A stretch of DNA of 64,000 nucleotides, from NCBI GenBank assembly GCA_963995505.1, contig OZ023180.1, positions 13,964,689 through 14,028,688 on the forward strand, written 5' to 3'. The stretch comes from Hypericum androsaemum. Its lineage: Eukaryota; Streptophyta; Magnoliopsida; Malpighiales; Hypericaceae. Positions within the stretch are counted from its first letter, which is position 1. Each line of letters opens with the position of its first letter. A model generated the notes under the pieces. That model saw only the letters and a program-made list of their open reading frames with translations, did no database searches and was not told the DNA's origin. Shown here piece by piece: positions 11,814 to 22,900 of the stretch. The translations under genes were made by a program, and so were the position numbers.

Positions 11814-12604
11814 ATGAGGACTGTTGCTAGTTTCTCCGTGATGCTTATGATGACTATCATCCTCCTTGCTTCAGGGGGAGTGGAAAGCGTGATGCCCGAT
11901 GACTGTAACTCCGAGATGTCCGGATGCGGAATGGTGCACGGCGAATTCTCCTCGTGCATGGACTTCCTTACCGGCCGCACAGAAGGGGTCGACAGCGAGT
12001 GCTGTAGATTATTAAACAAGCTGAACATGGCGGTCTTGTACGGCGGGGTCGGAGGTCCCACCGTATGCTGCTGCATCGAGTCCTTCCTCGCCAAGGAATT
12101 TGTTGATACTGCATTGCCCTACTATCAGATCTCCAAGCTCCCTTCCATGTGTAGTTATGAGCTCAGCTTCCCCATGTCCGAGGCTCTGAACTGCGAGTTT
12201 CCCGCGGGAACACCTCATGTACGTTAATTCTCTATCCTAAGCTTAATCTTGTGAAATTATTTGGTAAACACGTACACGGTAAATCGCACCATAAACTAAA
12301 AAAATATTACAAAATTTTGGAAGATTTTCTTTCATTTAAATCAAAGAGTTTATTTCACCAAGTTTTTTAGAACATCCATTGGGACAAATAAGTTTGTAAT
12401 TAACTATTATGAAGTTACTCGCAAAACGTAAAAATCTTGTGGTTGCGGCTAGAATTTTTCATGGGAACAAACTGAAAGTTTTATAAACTTACATGGGCAA
12501 TTATAGAATTATCTACTAATGATTTGCGTCTGGGAATAATAACCTATTTTACTGTGAAATATTTTACTAATTTAAATTGGATTTGTTTGGAACAGGGGTC
12601 TTGA
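11814..12604 (+). CDS. Secreted lipid-transfer-like 8-cysteine protein, copy B
   Basis: Exon 1 is 11814-12218 and exon 2 is 12596-12604, giving 137 residues ending TPHGS. It has the same layout as copy A: signal peptide (MRTVASFSVMLMMTIILLAS), then the eight-cysteine motif with the CCC variant and an extra N-terminal cysteine (DDCNSEMSGC). Many substitutions separate it from A, but all ten mature cysteines are kept, which suggests it is or was under selection. Likely secreted; lipid-binding or inhibitor role inferred from the family only. The distal promoter is split by the retroposon at 10705-11549, while the TATA box and proximal block are intact. Confidence 0.85.
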
Positions 12605-13919
12605 GAGCAGCTCCAACTTGGATACTTGTGGGGAGCGGATATGATACGCCATCAACTAATTAATGAAGATGCTGAGTCATAATACGCGTTTAATAATTAA
12701 TTATATATCAACAGACATCTGTCCCTACTAATTAATGATAAATTTGTATGTTGTCAGCTACAGTTCCTTACGGTGGAAAAATAATGTTGACCAGCACTAT
12801 ATAATAAAAGAAAATAAAGTAATAAAGATACATGCTTCCTACCTTTTTTTGTAATTTTTTATTCTCTTGGCATTGACGCGACTTATTCTAGGATGAGACA
12901 TGCATGTGTATAGCATGAAGACATTAGAAGAGTTATTTTCGAAACAGGCAGCTAACTACGTTAAATATCCTCCGCTGGTTCTTACTGATTGATTTTTACG
13001 ATGATCTCCATACACCAAATATGAACTATTAATATTTAAATAAAATCTTGTAAAGAGAAAGATAACTTTGTAGAAGTCATCATGAAATTGTCAGCTCTCC
13101 AAGTGATAATTGTGGAGGACAATTGTGGTACACGGAATATTTTAGGATTTACAGATTTTTTCAAAAATTTCATGCCAATTTGTGTTCTTGTCGGAAAATG
13201 TGACATGATCGCGGTGAATACTAGTTGGTGAAGTAGTTGAGTTGATGCCGCCATGAGTAAAGAGAAGTCAGTTTCCGAAGAAAGCGCCAAATTTATTTTT
13301 TAAAGTAAAATCTAACTTTATTTCGCAGCTAACAATTCCCATAGGGCCATCGGAAGTTGGCGTAGAGACTCTTGAAATTACCTGGTTACTGGTTAGGGGG
13401 TGTAGTGGTAGAAAATATCTCATCTCCAAAGTTGTAGCATGTAGCATGATTGAATAATACGTCAATTCTTTCACTATTAGTTGAAAATGATTTCTTTGAC
13501 TTTTAAATTCCAAACAATTATGACGATGAATTTGTTTCTGAGTTTTGTACACAGCGTCTGTCAGACTAAGAAAATTAGCCATACTCGAAGTCTTTACCTT
13601 AATAGCAAGGAAGAAAATGCCGAAAGTATGTAATCCACTTTATTTGTTGTGGGGTCGGGTATGTGCATGCATTTTCTCATTGTGTCAATCTACCCTTGTG
13701 TTTCCAAAAAAAAAAAACTATCGTTGTGTAATTCCTCTTGAAACATATTCTGAACTTGGGATGGTTGCCGGTCGGACTATTTCAAAGTGGACTAAAATTT
13801 ACATATTCATTATTTTTTAAAATTTTAAATTAAATACAATAATTTTAATAACAAAAACAAAGCTTCTCATACGCTTCTCCAAATTATTTAGGACACCCTG
13901 CCATCAATGAATTTTAGCC

Positions 13920-14370
13920 AACTGATGTAGCTAAGAAAGTTTGTTTATTGTGACTAATAAGTTTATATTTAATGATTATTTAAAATTTTTGTAAAACATA
14001 AAAAGATTGTTGGTGCAAAATTTTTATGATGAAACTGAAAATTTTCGTATTGTTTGATTGCTTTCTTTTTAGATGTGCGGGGTTAAGATCTAATTAATAA
14101 TTGAAATTTTATTTGTTTGGAACAGGATTAAGAGCTCCAATTTGGTAACTTGTTGGGAGCGGATGGGTACAGCGTCAACTACTTAATAAGAAAGACAAGG
14201 TGTTGAACTTGTAATAGCTACAGGCATATAATAATTATTTTTTGCAAGAGCCTACAAATTAAATAAACGACTTGTATGTTTACAGCTACCTAGCCTACCT
14301 TGCAATCTCCAAGAGGACATAGTGTACCATAAGACTTGCACTATCTAATAAAAGATATATTTAGCAAAAG
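13920..14370 (+). pseudogene. 3'-only relic of an LTP-like gene (intron, last exon, 3' UTR)
   Basis: 13930-14125 matches the intron of copy C (near 18200-18393), followed by TTTGTTTGGAACAGGATTAAGAGCTCC at the place of the last exon. The downstream CACTATCTAATAAAAGATAT block recurs after copy E near 28247. The coding exon is missing, so the copy was cut near 13920, at the edge of duplication unit 2. Confidence 0.7.
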
Positions 14371-15120
14371 TGACATGTTTGGTACGAGTGGATAATTTTT
14401 ACTTTTTTATTTTAAATTTAAGATGGATGTCACATTCTAATAAGAACGATGTATTATTCCTCGTATAAACATGTCCCTACCAGAGTTTCGGACATACTTA
14501 TGCAAGGACTTCGCAACGTTTAGAATTAGCCAAGTTCCATATATAAACCCAAGGCCTCCTTTACACTAAGTCATTCTTGCACTAATGTAAAACATCAACA
14601 ACAAACTCTTCCACGTAACAAACTAGTTGTCGAATAATTTCAAAATCGGCTCCAACGCCTCTTCTTGAAAGTGCCAATGGGAACACCAAAATATTTAAAT
14701 TATATCCCTTACGATTTATAGGCCCAACTCCTAACCACACTGGCCAGCCAATCATACATAACATTGATGCCAATAATCATTGACAATCTATTACATCCAA
14801 TCAAATGGACTCAATTGTATTTTTTTTCTATAATTTTGTAGTTGGGAACAATCAAATTTAATTAGCTTAGAAAGTTATTAATTAAAAGATAATAGCCGCA
14901 TAATTTTTTGTTGAAGTTCGGGAAGACAATATCAGAATTTATGAATGCAATGCGAATAATCCAAGATGAAATCCAACTAGATATTTGTCAAGAAAAAAAA
15001 TGAAAAAATTAGATCCATATTTTGCTAAAATTTTCTAGTTATGGTTGTAATATCAAGAAATTATTAATTATAATACTGACAAAACTGTAGATTTGTATAA
15101 GGGTCATCCTAATGCGCGGG
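14371..15120. other. AT-rich spacer
   Basis: No conserved coding segment, repeat family or RNA gene was recognised on either strand. Confidence 0.5.
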
Positions 15121-15235
15121 TCATTTGAATAACCGTAAGTAAACATACGCATGTCATTTCAATAATGTTCTTTTCCTGCGGTCAGAGGGGAGTTTTGAGT
15201 CGAAATCTCACCCGTAACTAACTAGGATATTTAAC
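15121..15235 (+). promoter_or_regulatory. Distal promoter block of copy C, cut off from its gene
   Basis: GTCATTTCAATAATGTTCTTTTCCTGCGG, AGAGGGGAGTTTTGAGTCG and the following AACTAACTAGGAT match the distal blocks of copies A (near 5920-5995), B (near 10610-10690) and E (near 26990-27300). In C this block now lies more than 1.3 kb from the proximal block because of inserted DNA. Confidence 0.65.
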
Positions 15236-15309
15236 GAAAAAATACTTACATCAATTAGGAATATTTATTATAATTTAATTAAGATATTTTGAATTTAACC
15301 CTTATGTAG

Positions 15310-16208
15310 TATTGTTTTCGAGACGGCGGTCCGACCGGTCGGACCACGAATCAAAATCCAAAGCGTCTTTGAAAAGTAGATCAGGACGTCAACCTAACGA
15401 ACCGGATGATTTTCGATGGGATCGCCCGGTTGGAACTGAATTTTGACCCGGAAATTTTCGGTTCGTTAGTTTACGCGCACTTACCAAGAAGATTTCGCCC
15501 AAAATCACACAAGAAATTCTTCGGAGGAGGAAAAAACCCTAAATCTAAAATCTCCCAACCTCGGCCCTGCGACCTCCAGCCTCCCTGACGGCTTGTCTTA
15601 GGCAAGGTGGCCTCCGACGAGCTGCCACGTGAGACGAAGTCAATGGTGGTCTCCGCCTCCTCCTTCCTTGGGATAACATTCTTGAAAGATTTTTACTTCC
15701 AAAATGGCACAGGGATGAACTTAAGGGGAAGAAAAAGAGATTGTGTGATTAGTCCCCTAAAAAAAAGAGATTGTGTGATTAGGAAATAAAAAAAATTAAG
15801 GGGAAGAAGATGAAATAAAAGAAAGGAGCGAGAGATGAGTGTTTTTTGAGAGATGAGATGGGGAAATGTTTGGGCATGGAACTTGACCGTGTTATTAATT
15901 ACTAGGTTGGAAATTGTGAGTGGTCAGAGAAATTAAAAGAGAGAGGGAGGGGTGTCTTTTTCATTGGAAAGGGAATAAATATTAAATAGTAGACTGAAAT
16001 AGATAATGGTGGCCACGTATGTGACCCACATAAACAGAGAAGTCTGGAAGTGTAGGGTGGGCTAGTTTTTTTAGTCCATATATAAATAATATATTTATTC
16101 TTCCTTTTAAAAGCTCCGGTCCGACCGGTGGTCCGACCGGTCAGACCGGTTGAGACTCGACCCAGAGAGAAAAGCAGGTTGTTCTCGGGGTCGTTTTTGA
16201 AAACAATG
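15310..16208. mobile_element. Non-autonomous DNA transposon, 8- or 9-bp target-site duplication
   Basis: TTATGTAG(T) flanks the element at 15302-15310 and 16209-16217. The termini are TATTGTTTTC and, inverted, CATTGTTTTC. Just inside both ends is a near-identical inverted block around GGTCCGACCGGTCGGACC (15329-15346; inverted and varied near 16127-16165). An 8-bp duplication fits hAT and a 9-bp one fits Mutator-like elements; the extra shared T leaves both open. The inside holds no transposase. It split the promoter of pseudogene C. Confidence 0.75.
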
Positions 16209-16228
16209 TTATGTAGTGTTAAATACTA

Positions 16229-16486
16229 CTCGTTTTTTTGGAAAAGGTATACCACATTCCATGAAATAAAACGTTTACATACAACAAAGCCAAGGCCAAA
16301 AAAGTTGCAAAGTAAGCAACCGCTAACCACAGATTACAGTTCTACCCCCGATAAACACTAACCCTTGCACATAAAATATCAAGTTGCAACTGTTAAAATC
16401 CTAACGTAGAAAAACTAATAGGAAACAATTGTACAACAGGAAAAGAATATCATAGGGTAAAACCCACACGTCAATCTCATCCCCAC
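16229..16486 (-). mobile_element. Short 3' LINE-type retroposon fragment
   Basis: GTGTTAAATACTA occurs at 16216-16228 and 16487-16499 (13-bp target-site duplication). The left end holds a run of seven T, so the minus strand ends in an A-run, followed inward by a tail like those at 10705 and 26601 (TTTATT-rich). No coding content. It sits 20 bp beyond the DNA transposon. Confidence 0.7.
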
Positions 16487-16629
16487 GTGTTAAATACTAT
16501 TTATTGAGAGAATTTTGTCAATACTTAAAAATCTTATTCTTCTGTAATTTGAATTAATCAGCTTATTGAATGTTCACATAGTACAAATCAAAAAAAATAA
16601 TTAGGATACTTCTCCAATTAAATTAAAGG

Positions 16630-16815
16630 TACCTAGAGCTAGAAGGATCGGAAACTAAAGTTGTTAACGGTTTAGAGCAATTCACGGAATCAAGCAGCAT
16701 GAAATCTGCATGTCCAATGAAGCTAACTTCACTAAAAACTCCCCACTTAGGTGCTGCTCCAAGGAGCTAGCCACCCTTTATTCCTTCCTACAAATACATA
16801 TCCATCTTGCATGAA
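16630..16815 (+). promoter_or_regulatory. Proximal promoter block of pseudogene C
   Basis: Matches copies A, B and D: AAGGTACCTAGAG, GAGCAATTCACGGAATCAAG, CTGCATGTCCAATGAAG, and a TATA-like CTACAAATACATATCC near 16788. It is followed by the hAT-like insertion at 16834. Confidence 0.6.
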
Positions 16816-16833
16816 CTCCAAACAACGAACACA

Positions 16834-17483
16834 TAGGGATGGTAGAAATACTCATATCTTGAGGGTCGGACCTTATCCTTACCCCGTGGATTGAGGAAAT
16901 GTTGACTTTGACTGGGTCTAGTGTAGGGTATAGGTATGGGTCCACTTTTCGAGATAGAATCTAAGGTAGAATATGAATCTTATGAATTCCTACCCTACCA
17001 TTACCTTTTACCATAATTTGGACCATTTCCTAACTAGACTTTACGTAAACCCTAATTAGACCTTTCTATCTTTAAATTTTACTTTTATAAATTATAATAG
17101 AGTTCTAAAATATTATGGAATATGTTCCATGATATCGATTCCGAAATTCGAAGTATATATAATTTTAATTTTCTTTATTGATATTATATATTTTATGATT
17201 AATCTTCACATATTCATTATGATTTATTTAAATTTTATATTAAGAATTAAAATTTTATATTTAAAAATTATCAAAAATATATTACATTTAATTCAAGGGT
17301 CGGACCCTGCAGGACCCCGTAGACCCTGCGGACCCTGAGGGTAAAAGTCTAGATCTAATAATGAGATTTGTCGAGGGTCTAGGATAATGTATGGGTCTAA
17401 CTTTCCAAACTAGGGTATGGGTAGGGTCTTACCAATACCCTACCCTACCCTACCCTACCCTACCCTACCCATTGCCATCCTTA
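16834..17483. mobile_element. hAT-like MITE inserted in the 5' UTR of copy C
   Basis: The flanks are CGAACACA (16826-16833) and CAAACACA (17484-17491), an 8-bp target-site duplication with one mismatch. The ends are TAGGGATGGTA and, inverted, TAAGGATGGCAA, the terminal style of plant hAT elements. The core is very AT-rich and holds GGGTC/GACCC words plus a TACCC tandem repeat near the right end. No transposase. Copy D lacks the insertion at the same place. Confidence 0.85.
17436..17470. repeat. (TACCC)7 microsatellite
   Basis: Seven uninterrupted TACCC units lie inside the right part of the hAT-like MITE. The unit is 5 bp, so it is not the usual plant telomere repeat of 7 bp. Confidence 0.95.
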
Positions 17484-17542
17484 CAAACACAACCCACTTA
17501 ACATACGGTAGAACTACATGCAAAACCAGCCCTCAAGCCATA

Positions 17543-17925
17543 ATGATGAGGACTATTGCTAGTTTCTCCGTCGTCCTTATGATCATGATCGTCCTAGCTT
17601 CGGGTGGAGCGGTATGCGCAAGAGCCAAACTACCCGAAGCTTGTAATTGCCCGATGCCCGATGCCCGAATGCGAGATGGTGTACGAGGAATTCCCCTGGT
17701 GCTTGGACTTCCTCACTGGCTTGACATATTTGGTGGCCGAGGAGTGCTGTAACGCAGTAACAAGCTGAACTCCCAACACCCAACACCATATGCCGCTGCA
17801 TCGAGTCCATCGCAACGAGACTAGAGCCTCGGTTGGTCAACTCTCAGATCTCCAAGCTCCCTTCTGAGTGCAGTACCCATCTCAGCTTCCCCATCTCCGA
17901 GCATATCAACTGCAACTTTCACTAG
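17543..17925 (+). pseudogene. LTP-like copy C, frameshifted
   Basis: It starts ATGATGAGG with the signal peptide of the family (FSVVLMIMIVLASGG) and is closest to copy D. A small tandem duplication of CCCGATG near 17652-17667 throws the frame, and deletions near 17755-17790 remove the part before the CXC motif. The tail (ISKLPSECSTHLSFPISEH in another frame) still ends at TAG 17923. An exon-2-like sequence remains near 18391. Not expected to yield a full eight-cysteine protein. Confidence 0.85.
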
Positions 17926-18769
17926 TAACACCATATATATATCCACATTTATGTACAAGATAATTATTCAATTCTCTATCCTAAGTTTAATAATATATAT
18001 ATATCGTAACAAGTACACGATACATCTCCACTTGATGGGATGACTTATATGAGTTGACGAAAGTGTAGTTCGATTTCTAACCAATATATATTTGTGTTAA
18101 AAGTTTATACAGTTTTGTTAATCTGTTCGAAGTTAATCTTTTGATTTGGATACAAAATTTCTACAACGTTTAAGGTAATTCAAATCAATTGGCGTGGTTA
18201 AGAAAAGTTATTTATTGCGACAAATAAGTTTATATTTATTGATTGTTAAGAATTTTTGTAAAAAAATCAAATACTTTTGTGTCTGGAAAACCCTATTTTC
18301 AGTGTGGATGCCGATTATTTCGTATTGCTTGCTTTCTTTCTAGATGTGTGGGCTGTGGGCTTATAATATAATTAATTTTATTTGTTTGGACAGGATTTAA
18401 GAGCTCCTATTCGGAAACTGAGCGGATGGGTACACAGTCAACTACATAATAAGGAAGACGAAGAGTTGTAATAGCTAGGGTCATCTAATTAATTATATAA
18501 CAAGGGCAGTATGTCAGTACAAATTAAATAAAGGACTTGTATGTTTTCAGCTAGGTTCCCTTACCAAGAAAGAATAATGTACCATGGTCTCATTTATTAC
18601 AAACGTGACAATTGGATAATTGGATAATTTTTATTTTTGGACAAAGCAATTAATAACGTGACAATTTTGATATTATCTGTCAAAATGTATAATAATGGAT
18701 ACCAAATTAATCGACTCTAAAAATATTCATAATCAACCCACACAAAATATACTTCTTCAAACCAAGGGT
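17926..18769. other. Intron/3' UTR remains of copy C and spacer
   Basis: Contains the copy C intron and 3' region (TTTATTTGTTTGGACAGG near 18380-18395), then AT-rich DNA with no recognisable gene. Confidence 0.55.
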
Positions 18770-19108
18770 TTTATACCTAAGATTACCAAATTCTTTTGAA
18801 GGTTGAATGCTTTTTATGGATTACTCAACAAGGTAAATTAATAACTCGAGATAATCTTATTCGAATGAGGAGGCTGAACGCTTGAGATTGTCTTTGCCCG
18901 ATCCGTGGAGTTGATGAAGAGTCCGGATGTCACCTTCTCTTCCATTGCAGACCAATTTGGTTAACTTGAAATATTTGCGTTAGATGATTGGGAATCTCCT
19001 GGTTCATGAATTGAGCGATGTCTTCCAGCTTAGATGAATCTTATTTGCGGTGGCACGATTGGGAAGGTTTGGTTCTCATTTTTTGGAATGATCATGTGGT
19101 GTTCTTGG
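18770..19108 (+). mobile_element. LINE zf-RVT relic split by the copia element
   Basis: Across frames it reads like the zinc-binding region of plant LINE ORF2 (TRDNLIRMRRLNA, VDEESGCHLLFHC). The sequence resumes after the copia at 25203 (ACATCAAAAAACC...). It is therefore older than the copia insertion. Confidence 0.65.
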
Positions 19109-19906
19109 TGTTGGAATAAATGCTTATTTAATGCATTTGGCCCAAACTGGAAGGCCCGAGCTGAAAAGCCCAAACTGAAAAGCCCAATCTGAGAATGAGA
19201 GAACCATTACCACATCGAAAATCACAAGAAATTTTTTCCTGTTTATAAGGAGAAGCTCCAAGCTGGTGTAACATTAAATGTTCCACTTGAAGAGCAGACC
19301 AAGGGTGCCTGCGAGGATAGTGTACCATCCGAGCATGCGCACGTGCACGTGCGCATAGCGCATTGGACGCAGGTCGCAATGGGCGCTTTGTGGCGCACTT
19401 GGCACGAAGGGATGGAACATTCAGACAGCCGAAGGGTTGCGAGATCCCTCGCGAAGGAGTGTAAGCGTAGGCCTGTCCCTCCGAACGATCACAACCCGAT
19501 CTGGGTGCACCTGGAAGGATCCAGAATGCCACCGAAGAGCCACGAGCGCAGCCAGCCGAACGGACGCGCCCCTTCGGAGTGCCTGCCTCCCTCCCATCCA
19601 GTACATATAAATAGGCCCCTCCCCCTCATTTGCATCTCACCCCACTACAACTTGCATAAGCATTTGTTAGCAATTGTAGGCTCTCTCTCCCTCTCTCAGA
19701 AAGTTCTGAATATCGGACAGTTCGCCCGAAGCTTCGAGGGTTGTTGTGCTACGAACTCGAAGTCCAAAAATCGTTGTATCTTAGGGATGATTGCCGCAGC
19801 CTGTAAGCAGTGAATACGGGGCAATCTCGTCTTACGGAGAAAGAGTCTAACTCTTGCCTCGACTTTACAAAATCCTAATCAAGTGCACCACCTCCGACAA
19901 TCAACA
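19109..19906 (+). repeat. 5' LTR of the decayed copia element
   Basis: 798 bp, TG...CA. A TATA box (CATATAAATAG) is near 19604. It pairs with 24370-25197 and differs from it by many substitutions and several indels. Confidence 0.93.
19335..19356. repeat. 22-bp perfect palindrome with two CACGTG boxes in the LTR
   Basis: The stretch is identical to its own reverse complement and is centred on GTGCAC, with CACGTG (G-box core) on each side. The 3' LTR holds a related but imperfect version near 24600-24625. Confidence 0.9.
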
Positions 19907-19920
19907 ATCGTAAGACGAGA
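19825..19920. repeat. 12-bp inverted repeat linking the LTR end and the primer-site region
   Basis: TCTCGTCTTACG at 19825-19836 (in the LTR) is the exact reverse complement of CGTAAGACGAGA at 19909-19920, just after the LTR. No TGG-initial tRNA primer site follows the LTR end at 19906. Confidence 0.85.
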
Positions 19921-19935
19921 CTAGTGTACTTGTAG

Positions 19936-22900
19936 ATGGCATCATCAAGCTCTGCACTAACACCAGTGCCAGCAGTCCCGGGAACTGTCCACGCCGAAAG
20001 GCCGGCCAAGTTCAACGGTACCGAGTTCAAGAGGTGGCAACAAAAGATGTTGTTCTACCTGACGACGCTCAAATTGGTCCGATGCTTGAAGGAAGAGGCT
20101 ACAAAGGTGGCGGAAAATGAGGCTGATCCACAAAAGATCAACGCCCTCAATGCATAGAGTCACAAGCGACTTCCTATATCATAACCATGTCCTGAATAGC
20201 TTAGACGATGCCCTGTATAATGTCTACGCAGGTACCAAGACTGCGAAAGAATTGTGGGACTCCCTTGAGAAGAAGTACAAAACGGAGGATGCCGTGATGA
20301 AGAAATTTATCATCGGAAGGTTCCTTGACTTCCAGATGGTAGACTCCAAGAAGGTCATAGACCAAGTCCAAGAGCTGCAGCTGATTCTACACGAGATTCA
20401 CGCCGAAGGCATGCAACTCAACGAATCCTTCCAGGTGGCTGCTCTAATCGAGAAGCTACCCCCTCTGTGGAAGGACTTCAAAAACTACCTCAAGCATAAG
20501 AGGAAGGACATTGGGCTAGAAGACCTGATCGTGAGACTAAGGATCGAGGAAGACAACCGAAAATCCGAAGTCAAGACCGGCAGGACCAACTCTGAGGCTA
20601 AGGTACACCTCGCTGAGGGAGGTACCGGTAAAAAGAGGAAGAAAATCGAGAATAAGCAGGAGAAGCAAGAGCCAAAGCAAAATAAAGCTAAGAAAATTAA
20701 GGGCAATTGCTACAACTGCGACAAGCCCGGTCACATGGCAAAGGATTGTCGTCTGCCAAAGAGGGACGATCAAGAGAAGGCAAATCTGGCTGAAGACCTG
20801 TCTGAGCTAGACTTATCTGCCGTGGTGTTTGAAGCCAACTTGGTGGATAACCCAAGAGAGTGGTTCATTGACACAGGGGCAACCCGACACATCTACTCAG
20901 ACAAGGAGATGTTCTCGACCTATATTGCGATTAACGGCCGGAAGTTGTTTATGGGTAACTCCGCAACTTCACCCGTAGTCGGACTAGGCCAGGTGGTGCT
21001 GAAGCTGACCTCCGGAAAAGAGCTGACCCTCAAGGATGTGCTACATGTCCCAGACATTCGTAAGAATTTAGTATCCGGCTCACTGTTAAGTAAAGCTGGG
21101 ATGAAGCTAGTTTTTGAGGCTGATAGGTTTGTTCTGACCAAGGCCGGTGCCTTTCTAAGAATGGGTTACCTCGAGAGGGGGCTCTTCAAGATGAATGTAA
21201 TAACTGTCAAACGCGCCTTTAATGGTCCTAATAAAGTTGTTAATTCTTCTTACTTGGCTGAGTGTTCTAACTTATGGCATGATAGATTAGGACACGTAAA
21301 TTTGAGCTCACTAAGAAAGTTAGTAAGTTTAAATTTATTGCCTAAAATGGAGTTTGACCTGAACAATAAATGTGAAGTATGTGTAGAGGCAAAAATGACC
21401 AAAGCACCTTTTCATTCAGTGAAAATAAATACTACACCTTTAGAGTTAATTCATACCGACATATGCGATATGAAACAAGTGCAAACTAGAGGTGGGAAAA
21501 AGTATTTCATCACGTTTATTGACGATTGCACGAGTACTGTTATGTACACCTCTTGAAAGGAAAAGACGAAGCTCTAGAAGCTTTCAAGAGTTATAAGAAT
21601 GAGGTTGAAAATCAACTTAGCACTAAAATTAAAATGATTCGAAGTGATAGAGGGGAAGAATATGTAGCTCCGTTTGAGAAATTCTGCCAACAAAATGGAA
21701 TTATTCATCAGACAACAGCTCCATACTCACCTCAATCAAATGGTGTAGCTGAACGCAAGAATCAAACTCTTAAGGAGATGATGAACGCTATGTTGATTAG
21801 CTCGGGCTTACCCCAGAACTAGTGGGGGGAAGCTGTGCTCTCAGCTAATCACATTCTAAATAAATTGCCACATAAGAAAAGGGACAAATCCCCATATGAA
21901 CTATGGAAAGGGAGAAAGCCTTCCTACGGTTACCTTAAAGTGTTGGGATGCCTAGCTAAGGTAGAAATATCTCTGCCTAAAAGGGTGAGAATAGGACCCA
22001 AGATCATTGACTGTATCTTTATCGGATATGCCTACAATAGTAGCGCATATCGATTTCTAGTACACAAGTCTGAAAACTCTGAAATAAACGAGGGAATGGT
22101 CATGGAATCTAGAAATGCAACATTCTTTGAGAATATCTTTCCTAAAAAGGAAACGAAAGAAGTAAGCTTAAATAAAAGAAGTTCTGAAGCTACACTAGGC
22201 TCTGATCAAGGTGCTGAGGAACCTAGACGGAGTAAGAGGGCCAAAACGGCCAAATCATTTGGTCCAGATTTTCTGACATACGTGTTAGAAAATGAACCTG
22301 GGACAATCCAAGAGACATTATCTAGTCCAGATGCTCCTCTCTGAAAAGAAGCTATCAATAGTGAGATAGAATCCATCATGCAAAACCACACGTGGGAAAT
22401 CGTGGATCTCCCACCAGGTCGCAAACCTTTAGGTTGCAAGTGGATCCTTAAAAGAAAATACAAAGCTGTTGGATCAATCGACAAGTACAAAGCTCGGTTG
22501 GTAGCTAAAGGGTTCAAACAGAAGGAAGGATAAGATTTCTTTGACACGTATTCACCGGTCACAAGAATCACATCTATTAGAGTGCTCATAGCTGTCGCAA
22601 CACTCTATAACCTCGAGATACATCAGATGGATGTAAAGATAGCTTTCCTAAATGGAGAACTAGAAGAAGAAATATATATGAAACAACCTGAAGGGTTTGT
22701 TGTCCCCGGACAAGAACATAAAGTATGCAAACTGGTCAAGTCACTGTACGGGCTGAAACAAGCGCCGAAACAGTGGCATGAGAAATTTGACAGAACAATG
22801 ATGTCAAATGGCTTTAAGATCAACGAGTGTGATAAATGTGTATACATTAAAGGCACACCTGATGCTTATGTGATTGTATGTTTGTATGTAGACGACATGC

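Larger units (their letters stand above)
10490..13930. repeat. Segmental duplication unit 2 (with LTP-like gene B)
   Basis: Partner of 5812-8360. It is longer because a retroposon sits at 10705-11549. Unit 1 is uninterrupted at that point, so the retroposon arrived after the duplication. Confidence 0.8.

Noticed and set aside
17436..17470. Interstitial telomere
   Set aside because: The unit is TACCC, not the 7-bp plant telomere unit, and it lies inside a MITE.
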